Positions 9,815-17,344 of a stretch of DNA of 41,844 nucleotides are shown here, piece by piece. The stretch is from an uncultured Eubacteriales bacterium (GTDB lineage Bacteria; Bacillota; Clostridia; Lachnospirales; Lachnospiraceae). A model generated the notes under the pieces. It worked only from the letters and a program-made list of their open reading frames with translations. It had not been told where the DNA came from and did no database searches. Position 1 is the first letter of the stretch. Every line of letters starts with the position of its first letter. The position numbers and the translations under genes are program-made. The stretch covers positions 1 through 41,844 of the forward strand of contig UQZF01000003.1 in the NCBI GenBank assembly GCA_900545455.1, given 5' to 3'.

Positions 9815-9854
9815 ATCCTGTCCATATACACAGCCTTTTTCAAAAAAGGTTGCA
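9815..9854 (-). promoter_or_regulatory. Candidate ECF-type promoter upstream of the sigma gene
   Basis: The minus strand carries TGCAACCTTTTTT (9842-9854), a -35 form often seen before ECF sigma genes, followed about 16 bp later by GTGTATATGGAC. It lies some 20-60 bp before the sigma start and would fit autoregulation. It also contains a weak hairpin (CCTTTTT/AAAAAGG) with no T-run. Confidence 0.4.
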
Positions 9855-9881
9855 TTTCGGTAAAAATTTTTATAATTATTT

Positions 9882-10292
9882 TTAATTATGGTTATAGTTT
9901 TTGTAGAGATACTGAATAATATCCTTACGGGTCACAATTCCTATAAAAACATTCTCATCATCAACCACCGGAACAAAATTCTGTCTTATTGCAAGATCAA
10001 TAAGATTTTCCATCTTAGCTTCCGCATTTACCGGATGATTGTTCACACGCCTGCTGATATCGGAAATCGGAATTTCCTCAGCTTCCTCAAATGTAGCAAT
10101 GTTCTCATCTGCCATCTTCCAGAGCAAATCCCCCTCCGTGATGGTCCCCACATACTTACCATCCCTGCTTATAATCGGCATTGCCGTATATTTATGATAA
10201 CGTATCTTCTCTAAAACCTGTCTTATATTCGCGTCCTCATATACATATACCACATCACACTTCGGTGTAAGAAAAAATAAAATATTCTGCAT
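9882..10292 (-). CDS. Tandem CBS-domain protein
   Basis: 136 residues with two CBS motifs: YTAMPIISRDGKYVGTITEG (first) and FVPVVDDENVFIGIVTRKD (second). I chose ATG at 10292 because AGGAGATGGAG lies just upstream; an upstream in-frame start at 10337 has no ribosome binding site. Stand-alone CBS pairs usually bind adenine nucleotides and act as energy or redox sensors. No partner domain or neighbour shows its target. Confidence 0.88.
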   Translation of the reverse strand: MQNILFFLTPKCDVVYVYEDANIRQVLEKIRYHKYTAMPIISRDGKYVGTITEGDLLWKMADENIATFEEAEEIPISDISRRVNNHPVNAEAKMENLIDLAIRQNFVPVVDDENVFIGIVTRKDIIQYLYKNYNHN

Positions 10293-10413
10293 AGCTCTCT
10301 CCATCTCCTGTACACATCTTTTTCTTTCGACAGTCACATTATTCTGTAACTTTTTTCAAATATAAAGTACCATACAAATGTGAACAGAGTAAGTACAAAG
10401 CGTAAAAAAAGAT

Positions 10414-10460
10414 ATAAAACAACAGTCCCGCAGACCCCCATGCCGGGCATCCGCGGGACT
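10414..10460 (-). terminator. Intrinsic terminator after tRNA-Gly
   Basis: On the minus strand the stem AGTCCCGC (10453-10460) pairs with GCGGGACT (10424-10431) across a GC-rich inner loop, followed by GTTGTTTTAT. Confidence 0.75.
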
Positions 10461-10468
10461 TCATTCAG

Positions 10469-10539
10469 AGCAGGATACGGGAATCGAACCCGCCTCCTCA
10501 GCTTGGGAAGCTGATATACTACCGATGTACTAATCCTGC
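10469..10539 (-). tRNA. tRNA-Gly(CCC)
   Basis: Full cloverleaf on the minus strand: acceptor GCAGGAT/ATCCTGC, D-stem GTAC/GTAT, anticodon stem TCAGC/GCTGA with loop TTCCCAA (anticodon CCC, reading GGG), T-stem GCGGG/CCCGT with loop TTCGATT, and discriminator T. The CCA end is not encoded. It is not the integration site of any element seen here. Confidence 0.95.
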
Positions 10540-10617
10540 ATGCTGCGGGAGCATGCTCCCGCATAACATATATAACAACTCTTATATAATAACACATTTA
10601 ATCTTAAAAATCCAGAT

Positions 10618-12099
10618 TTATTTTTCAAGCTGCTTAAGTCTGTCTGCCAGCTCCTTCAAGCTGCCTATGGTCTGTCCGACCTCCTGCGTTATCATGCTGT
10701 TGTCCTCGCTGACCTTGAGCGTCTCTGTCGAGTGTGCCGTAACCTCCTCGGTAACACCTGAAATAGTCTGAATTCCGTCAACAATAGCCTGATTGGCATC
10801 ATTAAGTTCATGAACAAGGCTGTTCATCTTTCCCGCCTCATCATACACTCTGTCATTCTTTAGGGCAATCTTCTCGAAGCTCTTAGCGGTGTCATCAACC
10901 ACCTTATTCTGATTCTCCGACACTCTTATCATATCCTCAATAACCTTCACCACATCCGATAACTGTGATGAAATACTCTCAATAAGTCCTGTGATATCTT
11001 CCGTAGCTCCCTGCGTCTGGTCTGCAAGATTGGATATTTCCGATGCCACAACCGCGAATCCCCGTCCTGCTTCTCCGGCTCTTGCAGCTTCAATGCTTGC
11101 ATTAAGTGCAAGCAGGCTTGTCTGTGAAGTTATATTGTTGATAAGTTCAATAATCGACTGCATTCTTCCGGTATGTTCACGAAGTTGCGCAAGCTCTTTA
11201 GATACATTTGCATTAGCTTCATTGGATATCTGAACACACTTCATAAGTTCATTCATGTTCTTCTTTGATACATCAAGCTCTGCCTTAGTCTCATTCACAT
11301 TGTCAACAATCATGCCCGATGCATGCTCAACATTATCTATGGTGGACTGAATCTGCTCAGTCTTTTCCATCTGGACCTGAATTGACTGCACAGTCTCATT
11401 CGTTCCGGCAGCTACCTCCTTCATGGAGTCTTTTGTCTTATTGGATGTACCCTCAAGTGTCTCAACCTTACCTGAAACCTGATTGATGTCGTCCGTAATC
11501 TGCTCGGCAATCTCGAGGATGCTGTTCATCATGTCCGCCGTGCGCTCCTTCTCGGCTTCAACCTGCTTTAATCGGCTGGTGCTCGTCTTTTTTGAAACGT
11601 AGGTAGCCATCATAAAATAGCCGGTGAACAAAATAACCGATGCAACCCTTATCTCGGTGTTGGCGACATCCGCAGAGCCTAACTGCCCAGACATTGCGCT
11701 GTAGGCAACCTGAATGATGTTTCCGACAGACACAACTCCCATGAAAGCCGCCGAGACCTTGAGGTCATTGTAGGAGACGAGAACCACCGCAATGAGCAGC
11801 GCATACACATAAGCCACAGGAGACACCGTGGTAAATATGATAAAGAGATAAAATACCAGATACCCTCCCGATATGGCGTATTTAAGCACCGCCGTTCCCT
11901 TGTTCTTCAAATAGAGTGCCAGACACAACGCATAAGGCGCGAGCGCAAAAATGCAGAACACGATAAAATATCCCAGCGTTCTACTGTGTTTAATTACTTC
12001 AAGCAGATAGCAGGCAACCAGAATAAGGTTCATAATACTGTACGCCGCCATGCTTGCCCTGTTAGCGAGCTTAAGCTCATCATAACTGCTGTTTTCCAT
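10618..12099 (-). CDS. Methyl-accepting chemotaxis protein with multi-pass membrane N-terminus
   Basis: 493 residues. The first 170 residues hold about six transmembrane helices with no large extracellular loop, so the sensor is membrane-embedded. A coiled-coil signalling domain follows, with the conserved hairpin tip near residues 345-375 (NASIEAARAGEAGRGFAVVA), which contacts CheA/CheW. I prefer ATG at 12099 because GGATGGAG then has correct spacing; the ATG at 12111 has its GAGAAGG directly adjacent. No HAMP domain is obvious. It is a single gene, with no chemotaxis operon nearby. Confidence 0.92.
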   Translation of the reverse strand: MENSSYDELKLANRASMAAYSIMNLILVACYLLEVIKHSRTLGYFIVFCIFALAPYALCLALYLKNKGTAVLKYAISGGYLVFYLFIIFTTVSPVAYVYALLIAVVLVSYNDLKVSAAFMGVVSVGNIIQVAYSAMSGQLGSADVANTEIRVASVILFTGYFMMATYVSKKTSTSRLKQVEAEKERTADMMNSILEIAEQITDDINQVSGKVETLEGTSNKTKDSMKEVAAGTNETVQSIQVQMEKTEQIQSTIDNVEHASGMIVDNVNETKAELDVSKKNMNELMKCVQISNEANANVSKELAQLREHTGRMQSIIELINNITSQTSLLALNASIEAARAGEAGRGFAVVASEISNLADQTQGATEDITGLIESISSQLSDVVKVIEDMIRVSENQNKVVDDTAKSFEKIALKNDRVYDEAGKMNSLVHELNDANQAIVDGIQTISGVTEEVTAHSTETLKVSEDNSMITQEVGQTIGSLKELADRLKQLEK

Positions 12100-12191
12100 A
12101 CACAACTCCATCCTTCTCTTGATGTTTTTATATGTTACATTTTAACACTGAATGTATCATTATGACAAGCTGATTATCTGTATTTTAGACA

Positions 12192-13907
12192 TTATTTCCT
12201 ATATTTTTCAAACATTTCTTTAATTGTGTCAAAAGCAAGCTTCGGTCTGCGGTATTCATCCACCACTCCCTTATTGTTGTGGCAGCGCGCTCTCGTCGCA
12301 AACCACTCCTCCTCGGTCACACGGCAGTCGGCAAACTGCCACACGAACACTCCGCAGATGTTGTCATCGTTCATGTAAACCTCAAGATTATCCCTTATGA
12401 TGTCCGCCTGGCGCTCCTCACTCCACTTAGCGTGCGCCCTGTCGCGGTAGCCGTATATCGCCGCCGCACCAAATTCACTCACGATAATAGGCTTTCCTTC
12501 GCCCCCGCTTCTTCTTATCCACTCTATCTCCGCATTGTTTGTCTCATCAATCGGAACATCCTTGTACCAGCCCGAGTACATATTAAAGGAAACCACATCC
12601 GGAAGGTCAAGACATATATCGGTGAGATGCCTGCACGTCGCCGAGGTTGTCGGTCTTGACTGGTCAAGCGAGCGTATCTGTGCATACTGCGCGGCATACT
12701 TCTCCCTGCCCTCCTTCGTCTCACTCGCGCACTCATTTAAAATTCCCCATATAACTATCGAAGGGTGGTTGAAATGATTCTCTATCATTTCGTCGATACA
12801 ATCCCTGCACTGACCGTCAAAGTTCGGATTCTGCATACGCTCCAAGCCAAAGCCTCTCGCATGGTTCTCCTCCCACACATACATTCCTCTCTCGTCGCAC
12901 AGGTCAAGGAACCTCTCATCGTTCGGATAGTGGCAGGTTCTCACGGCGTTCGCGTTCATCTCCTGCATCAAATCCATGTCCTGAACCATGAGCTGAAGCG
13001 GAACGGCACATCCGACCGTCGCATAGTCCTCATGCCTGTTAAAGCCCTTCATGTAGATTTTCTCACTGTTTACAAGGATGTCCTTTCCCGACACCTTAAC
13101 CTCCCTGAAGCCGATACGGTCTATGAGGTCATCCATCGGCTTGCCATCCTTTAAGAGCAGAAGCTTTATAAGATAGAGGTTCGGTCTCTCGCCGCTCCAA
13201 GGTAGAACATCACCAAAGAACGCCTCCGTCTCAAAAACATACTCTCCCCCCGCAGCTATCGTTACGCTCCGGTCAAGTTCTTCTATTGCCGTCGCTTTTC
13301 CGTCGATTCTGTTCCCATTATTATCATAAATCATATCAGGCACAAGCTCCCCGCAAAGCTTCACCGTCTGCTCTCTGTCCGATATGTTCTCAAACTTTAT
13401 CTTTATTCCCGCTTTCCATCCGTTCTCCGACATAATCGGCTTAAAATGCACATTCTTAATGTACACGTCACCCAGCTCCTCGATTGCCGCAGGTCTTGTT
13501 ATTCCGCCGTATGTATAGTAGTCATTAGGCACATGGAGCGCCGATTCGGGTGTAAATCTGTTGTCAACCCTCACCTTGAGCTCGTGCGCGCCCGCCTTCA
13601 CATCCCTTATCACCATTGAGAACGGCGTGAACGCATTGTAGTGATGTCCGACCTTTTCCCCGTCAAAATACACGTCCGCCGTGTGGCTCACGCCCTTAAA
13701 TTCAAGCCTCATATTAGTATCGTTAAGGATATTGATTTTTCTTGTGTACCAGCCTATTCCCCTCTTGTCGAGAAAGTCGGGATGCTGCTCGATACAGCCC
13801 GGCACCATCATGCGATACCTTTTATCGTTCCCCTCCATCTCAAAATCCCATATTCCCTCAAGCTCAGTGGCTTTTCTCACCTCGTGGGTGTTAAACAGTC
13901 TTAACAT
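12192..13907 (-). CDS. Glycoside hydrolase family 2, beta-glucuronidase-like
   Basis: 571 residues. It has an N-terminal jelly-roll sugar-binding domain (residues 1-165), an immunoglobulin-like domain, and a TIM barrel from about residue 270. The acid/base Glu lies in WGILNECAS and the nucleophile Glu in PIIVSEFGAAA. GFNRHEDYATVG and RTCHYPNDERFLDLCDERG are typical of GusA-like GH2 enzymes. There is no signal peptide, so it is cytoplasmic. ATG at 13907 follows AAAGGAGACAAC; the longer in-frame start at 13937 lacks a site. Substrate could be glucuronides or galacturonides; the N-K glucuronate motif cannot be confirmed by eye. Confidence 0.88.
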   Translation of the reverse strand: MLRLFNTHEVRKATELEGIWDFEMEGNDKRYRMMVPGCIEQHPDFLDKRGIGWYTRKINILNDTNMRLEFKGVSHTADVYFDGEKVGHHYNAFTPFSMVIRDVKAGAHELKVRVDNRFTPESALHVPNDYYTYGGITRPAAIEELGDVYIKNVHFKPIMSENGWKAGIKIKFENISDREQTVKLCGELVPDMIYDNNGNRIDGKATAIEELDRSVTIAAGGEYVFETEAFFGDVLPWSGERPNLYLIKLLLLKDGKPMDDLIDRIGFREVKVSGKDILVNSEKIYMKGFNRHEDYATVGCAVPLQLMVQDMDLMQEMNANAVRTCHYPNDERFLDLCDERGMYVWEENHARGFGLERMQNPNFDGQCRDCIDEMIENHFNHPSIVIWGILNECASETKEGREKYAAQYAQIRSLDQSRPTTSATCRHLTDICLDLPDVVSFNMYSGWYKDVPIDETNNAEIEWIRRSGGEGKPIIVSEFGAAAIYGYRDRAHAKWSEERQADIIRDNLEVYMNDDNICGVFVWQFADCRVTEEEWFATRARCHNNKGVVDEYRRPKLAFDTIKEMFEKYRK

Positions 13908-13949
13908 GTTGTCTCCTTTCACTGACCACGCAGTCATTATATTTATAAA

Positions 13950-14586
13950 TCATTGCATATATCTTTTAAGAAGCCTGCACCCGTGCGCATATATGCTTAT
14001 GCCACGCTTTTTTGACAGAAAAGTCCCCTCCCCCGTCACATTGTCAACCAGCACGGGAACGACATTTACTCCCTCGCTGTCAGGTAGCACTGTTTCATCG
14101 GTCAGCATATAGGCACAGCGCGTCATCGACAGCCCTGTCCACATCGTCGGCATCCGCAAAAGCCACATAATAGCAGATGCGGTCTTTTGAAAAGGAAAGC
14201 ATATTTTTCCTATAAAATCCACCGCCCGCCTCTTTAAATCCGTGTTTTCTGAAAAGCTCCGCCGTCCGCTCCTTTTCAACATGGTGCAGCGTCGACAGGC
14301 TCCATTTACTGTACTTGTCCACATTTCTATATAAATCGTGCACTACGGCATCAGGAAAAACATATATCAGAACGGCGACACTGCTTATACACAGCACAAA
14401 GAACACGATGATAAACGGCAGACCGTACCTGAAATTCCCGTCCCCTCTGCTCAAAAATACGGGAATCAGGATGCAGACAAACGAAAGGACCAGAAGTAAA
14501 ATGCCAGCCATTTCAAGAATGATAACTTCCTTTCTGCTTTTTTCTCTTTTTGCCTTCTCCTGTGCAGAGTCTTTCTTTAACTTCAT
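13950..14586 (-). pseudogene. Small membrane protein gene with a frameshift
   Basis: The first frame (ATG 14586, stop 14095) gives 163 residues with two hydrophobic helices (LEMAGILLLVLSFVCILIPV and FIIVFFVLCISSVAVLIYVF). It breaks off after DRAVDDALC. The +1 frame continues as protein-like sequence, with MLTDETVLPDSEG, NVVPVLVDNV and SKKRGISIYAHGCRLLK, to the stop at 13950. The two parts would make one protein of about 208 residues. I infer a real frameshift mutation or a sequencing error near 14110-14125. The family is not recognised. It lies just upstream of the GH2 gene. Confidence 0.55.
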
Positions 14587-14769
14587 GTGAATACCTCAAT
14601 TTTTGTATTATTATTTTTCAGATAAGGTTTGTTTACTATTTATGATAACATACGAATGGTTTGTGTTACAGATTTTAGAACCAAAAAATTCAATAAACTA
14701 CACTTAATTTTACACGAATATTTTTTTGTTACATATTATAATTTTATAGAATGTAAAAAGGAGTTTTAT

Positions 14770-15081
14770 ATGGCTTATTATAATGGTAATTATCGCGCCG
14801 GTCAACGTCAGCCGATGATGACCTGTCCTAACCAGTCCCGCAACAGACAGGCAAGTAACTGCGGCTGTGCACAGAATACAGTCACTCCGCAGCCGCGAAG
14901 CATGCCTGCCGACGGTGTGGCACAATCCTGCGTAATGCCGTCGCCGTACTGTCCCGTTGCCATGGCATATATTCCGTTTCAGGCATTTGAGGAGCTCTTT
15001 GAGGAATCAAAGGCATTTATGGTCGGCACCGCGTTTCCGTCGCTCTTGAAACCGTTTATGAGAGGAGGCAGATGCAGATGA
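14770..15081 (+). CDS. cotJA: Spore coat protein CotJA
   Basis: 103 residues. The C-terminal half (CPVAMAYIPFQAFEELFE) is the hallmark of CotJA/CotJA-like spore coat proteins. The N-terminus is Gln/Asn/Cys-rich. ATG at 14770 follows AAAGGAG. It is the first gene of cotJABC and overlaps cotJB as ATGA. The host therefore forms spores, and the operon would be expressed in the mother cell. Confidence 0.92.
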   Translation: MAYYNGNYRAGQRQPMMTCPNQSRNRQASNCGCAQNTVTPQPRSMPADGVAQSCVMPSPYCPVAMAYIPFQAFEELFEESKAFMVGTAFPSLLKPFMRGGRCR

Positions 15082-15347
15082 ATGAAGCTTGTATGGATAA
15101 GATGGCTCTCTTCCTCAAAATTCACGAGTGCGAATTTATGATGATTGACCTCGGTCTCTACCTCGACACCCACCCTGACTGCGTTCAGGCTCTCAACGCC
15201 TTTCACACGCATCAGGCTTCATACGAAAGAAATGTAGCTGAATACGAGCGCCTCTACGGACCGCTCACATTCTATCAGGTCAACTCGGACACAAGCTGGA
15301 CTTGGCAGCAGCTTCCGTGGCCTTGGGAAATGGAGGCGTATAAATAA
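15078..15347 (+). CDS. cotJB: Spore coat protein CotJB
   Basis: 89 residues from ATG at 15078, which has AGGAGG eight to nine bases upstream and overlaps the cotJA stop as ATGA; another ATG at 15072 is too close to the site. The sequence (HECEFMMIDLGLYLDTHPDC, YGPLTFYQVN and a WPWEMEAYK end) is typical CotJB. Its stop overlaps the cotJC start as TAATG. Confidence 0.93.
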   Translation: MNEACMDKMALFLKIHECEFMMIDLGLYLDTHPDCVQALNAFHTHQASYERNVAEYERLYGPLTFYQVNSDTSWTWQQLPWPWEMEAYK

Positions 15348-15553
15348 TGTGGATTTATGAGAAAAAATTAGAGTATCCTGTACACATCAAGGAAACCAAC
15401 CCGAAGCTTGCACAGCTCATCATAAGCCAGTATGGCGGTCCGGACGGTGAGGCGGGAGCATCCTTCCGATACCTCTCACAGCGCTACTCCATGAAGGACA
15501 GACGCGTGGCGGGTGTGCTTACTGATATAGGTACGGAGGAATTAGCTCATTGA
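15347..15553 (+). CDS. cotJC: CotJC, 5' part, interrupted by a skin-like element
   Basis: Residues 1-64 are clear CotJC (manganese-catalase-like spore coat protein): MWIYEKKLEYPV, IISQYGGPDGEAGASFRYLS and DIGTEE. The frame runs through the insertion junction to a TGA at 15551 inside the element. The break falls in the ExxH metal-ligand motif (E-L-A-H). In the unexcised chromosome this makes a 68-residue product without most of the active site. The gene resumes in frame at 32175. Joining at the shared GA (15539-15540 = 32175-32176) gives an intact protein of 198 residues. Confidence 0.93.
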   Translation: MWIYEKKLEYPVHIKETNPKLAQLIISQYGGPDGEAGASFRYLSQRYSMKDRRVAGVLTDIGTEELAH

Positions 15554-15563
15554 TGTTGTAGAT
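15532..15563. other. attL: core and left phage arm
   Basis: 16-bp core TACGGAGGAATTAGCT (15532-15547) with central GA at 15539-15540, then the arm CATTGATGTTGTAGAT (15548-15563). The arm is an exact reverse complement of the one at the right end. Confidence 0.85.
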
Positions 15564-15580
15564 AGTTTTTTACTTCTCGG

Positions 15581-15599
15581 TTGTTGCACCAGTGCAACC
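15581..15599. repeat. 19-bp direct repeat, copy 1 (palindromic)
   Basis: TTGTTGCACCAGTGCAACC, identical to 17326-17344. It contains an inverted repeat TTGCAC-CA-GTGCAA. It lies just before the tyrosine recombinase leader. The two copies bracket the recombinase and cassettes A and B. Confidence 0.9.
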
Positions 15600-15637
15600 C
15601 ATGTTATTATTTGAAAAAACAAAGGAGTATATTTTCT

Positions 15638-16648
15638 ATGAACACATCCGAAACCTTTATCAACGAGATTATAATGTCAATGAGTGTCCACCTTGAGCCT
15701 GCTGACCTCTCTATTCTTAAAGAAATTCTGATTAAACAGCTCTCACATTATTCTTTAACAATCACTGAGACGCTTCCTGCTACTGCCGACGACAGCAATG
15801 AATCTATCATTAAACTTTTTCTCTCAACTAAAGCTTCTAAGCTTTCTACAAAAACAGTAGCATACTATCTTGATACAATCAAGCGGCTCCTGAACGTCAT
15901 ACATAAACCACTTACTGAAGTAACAAGTATTGATATAAGCTATTTTCTTAACACTGTGAAACGTGACAACACAGCGGTATCTCTCAACAATCTCCGCCGT
16001 AATATATCGGCTTTTTTTACCTGGATGAGAAAATCTCATTTTATAATCGAAAACCCATGCGAAGCTATTGAACCATATAAACAGATTGAAAAGCCCATAG
16101 ACCACTTGGAAGCCACCGAATATGAACAGCTCAAATCCGGTTGTAAAACAAGACGTGACCGAGCACTTATTGAATTTCTGCGCTCGACCGCAATGCGTGT
16201 CGGTGAAATTAGCGACGTCAAACTATCTGATATAGACTGGCATACCGGACTTATTACAGTATATGGTAAAAAAAATCACGCATACCGTCCTGTTTGCCTA
16301 GATTCCATAGCTCTTAAATATTTATCCGAATACGTCTCAGAACGGCATCTGTCGGAATCTGCCAATGCTCCCGTGTTTTCTCATAAATATTCATATAATG
16401 GTTTAAGTCCGGAAGGTATCCGAGAATGCTTACATAACATTAAAAATTATTCTGGAATAAACAGGCGTATATATCCTCACTTGTTTCGTAAGACTACCGC
16501 CACTAATATAGTACGTCGCGGTGGCAGCATTCATGATGCTGGGAAGTATTTGGGGCACAAAGACAATTCTACGGCAGGAAAACATTATTCGTATGTCGGA
16601 ATCGACCACACGATAGACATATTCAGGCGGTATGTTGCCACCATATAA
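15638..16648 (+). CDS. Tyrosine recombinase, probable shufflon-specific (Rci-like in role)
   Basis: 336 residues. The N-terminal SAM-like core-binding domain (residues 50-135) is followed by a catalytic domain with the expected residues: Arg in STAMRVGEISDV, His-x-x-Arg in PHLFRKTTAT, His in YLGHKDNST and Tyr in KHYSYVG. ATG at 15638 follows AAAGGAG; an upstream TTG frame at 15581 overlaps the 19-bp repeat and is unlikely. Its stop codon lies inside the first recombination site (16644-16659), so it is directly joined to the cassette array, like rci in plasmid shufflons. The serine recombinase fits the cotJC junctions better, so I assign this enzyme to the cassettes. Confidence 0.85.
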   Translation: MNTSETFINEIIMSMSVHLEPADLSILKEILIKQLSHYSLTITETLPATADDSNESIIKLFLSTKASKLSTKTVAYYLDTIKRLLNVIHKPLTEVTSIDISYFLNTVKRDNTAVSLNNLRRNISAFFTWMRKSHFIIENPCEAIEPYKQIEKPIDHLEATEYEQLKSGCKTRRDRALIEFLRSTAMRVGEISDVKLSDIDWHTGLITVYGKKNHAYRPVCLDSIALKYLSEYVSERHLSESANAPVFSHKYSYNGLSPEGIRECLHNIKNYSGINRRIYPHLFRKTTATNIVRRGGSIHDAGKYLGHKDNSTAGKHYSYVGIDHTIDIFRRYVATI

Positions 16649-16659
16649 ATAGTAATTTA
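16644..16659 (+). repeat. Shufflon site A
   Basis: TATAAATAGTAATTTA, oriented rightward. The core is TAAAT-AGTA-ATTTA: 5-bp inverted arms around an asymmetric 4-bp centre. It differs from the other three copies by G to A at position 2. It overlaps the recombinase stop codon. Confidence 0.85.
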
Positions 16660-16944
16660 ACTAATATGCTGCTTAATCTTGAGCAAATTTTACAAGATAT
16701 AACATATACACCTGGTAATGAACGTACCATTATTAAGGTTGATATTGCTAGTTTAACATCAAAGTATAAGATGGTAATTCCGGTTGCTGTTGATGCTGCC
16801 ACAGGCTACATACAGATTACACCAACAGCGATTAATATCTCTCAGCATTACTGCAATTATGTAGCGCATAGGTTAGGTGACACAAGCACAGAGGTCACTC
16901 ATACTGGTCGGTTTTATTATTTATGTTTATTTAAAAAAGCTTAA
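16645..16944 (+). other. Shufflon cassette A: silent alternative C-terminus of the tail protein
   Basis: Open from the site in the INSNL frame for 99 residues (LEQILQDITYTPGNERT ... YYLCLFKKA), ending at 16944. An ATG at 16666 makes it look like a separate gene, but no ribosome binding site is seen. The frame through the site matches cassettes B, C and D exactly. Joined to the tail gene it would give a 167-residue protein. Confidence 0.8.
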
Positions 16945-16989
16945 CAATAATGACACCTATGACACACACGTTGATATTATCAGTAATGC

Positions 16990-17289
16990 TCAAATCAACT
17001 TATAATAAAGCTTTATTAGCTTTGCAGTTGTCGTGACCGTTTCCGAAGCAAGATTCCATACGTCTATTCTGTCAGGGTAGTACTGACTGCCAACGCCGAC
17101 GCCGAGTATAACCACAGAAGAATTTCCGCTGTTGAATGCTATATTGCATAAAAACGTATATCCTTCAGGAACCTGCCCCTGAAAATTCTGTATACTTTTC
17201 TTTGCATTAGCAGGTATAGTTGCATCTGCTATAAATTCAGCAGAAGTAAAGCTGATATTTGATATTTTTGACTTTAAATTACTATTTAC
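16990..17289 (-). other. Shufflon cassette B: silent alternative C-terminus
   Basis: Leftward, back-to-back with cassette A. Open from VNSNLK for 99 residues (ISFTSAEFIADATIPANAKK ... AKLIKLYYKLI). The frame continues a little upstream through the lysis terminator without a real start. It would yield a 167-residue tail protein after inversion. Confidence 0.8.
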
Positions 17290-17290
17290 A
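17275..17290 (-). repeat. Shufflon site B
   Basis: TGTAAATAGTAATTTA on the minus strand, inverted with respect to sites A and C. Confidence 0.88.
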
Positions 17291-17291
17291 G

Positions 17292-17321
17292 AAAAAAGGA
17301 GGCGGTTCACACCACCTCCTT
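17292..17321 (-). terminator. Terminator of the lysis/tail operon
   Basis: On the minus strand AAGGAGGTGG (17312-17321) pairs with the complement at 17296-17305 (one mismatch), followed by six T. It lies between the endolysin stop and shufflon site B. Confidence 0.75.
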
Positions 17322-17325
17322 CAGC

Positions 17326-17344
17326 TTGTTGCACCAGTGCAACC
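17326..17344. repeat. 19-bp direct repeat, copy 2 (palindromic)
   Basis: TTGTTGCACCAGTGCAACC, identical to 15581-15599, abutting the endolysin stop codon. Confidence 0.9.

Noticed and set aside
14640..14740. Sigma-E-type promoter before cotJA (CATACGAAT and CATATTAT motifs)
   Set aside because: -10-like boxes occur, but neither has a matching -35 at the required spacing, so no promoter is claimed.
15638..16648. Tyrosine recombinase as the integrase of the whole element
   Set aside because: It abuts the cassette sites, whereas the large serine recombinase abuts the attachment arm and the att symmetry with a central dinucleotide is of serine-recombinase type.
16666..16944. Independent 92-residue gene
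   Set aside because: There is no ribosome binding site, and the frame continues upstream through the recombination site in register with the other cassettes.
15581..17344. The 19-bp direct repeats as the ends of the integrated element
   Set aside because: Joining them does not restore any gene and would leave the cotJC break unexplained. The serine-recombinase arms at 15548 and 32152 explain the insertion fully.
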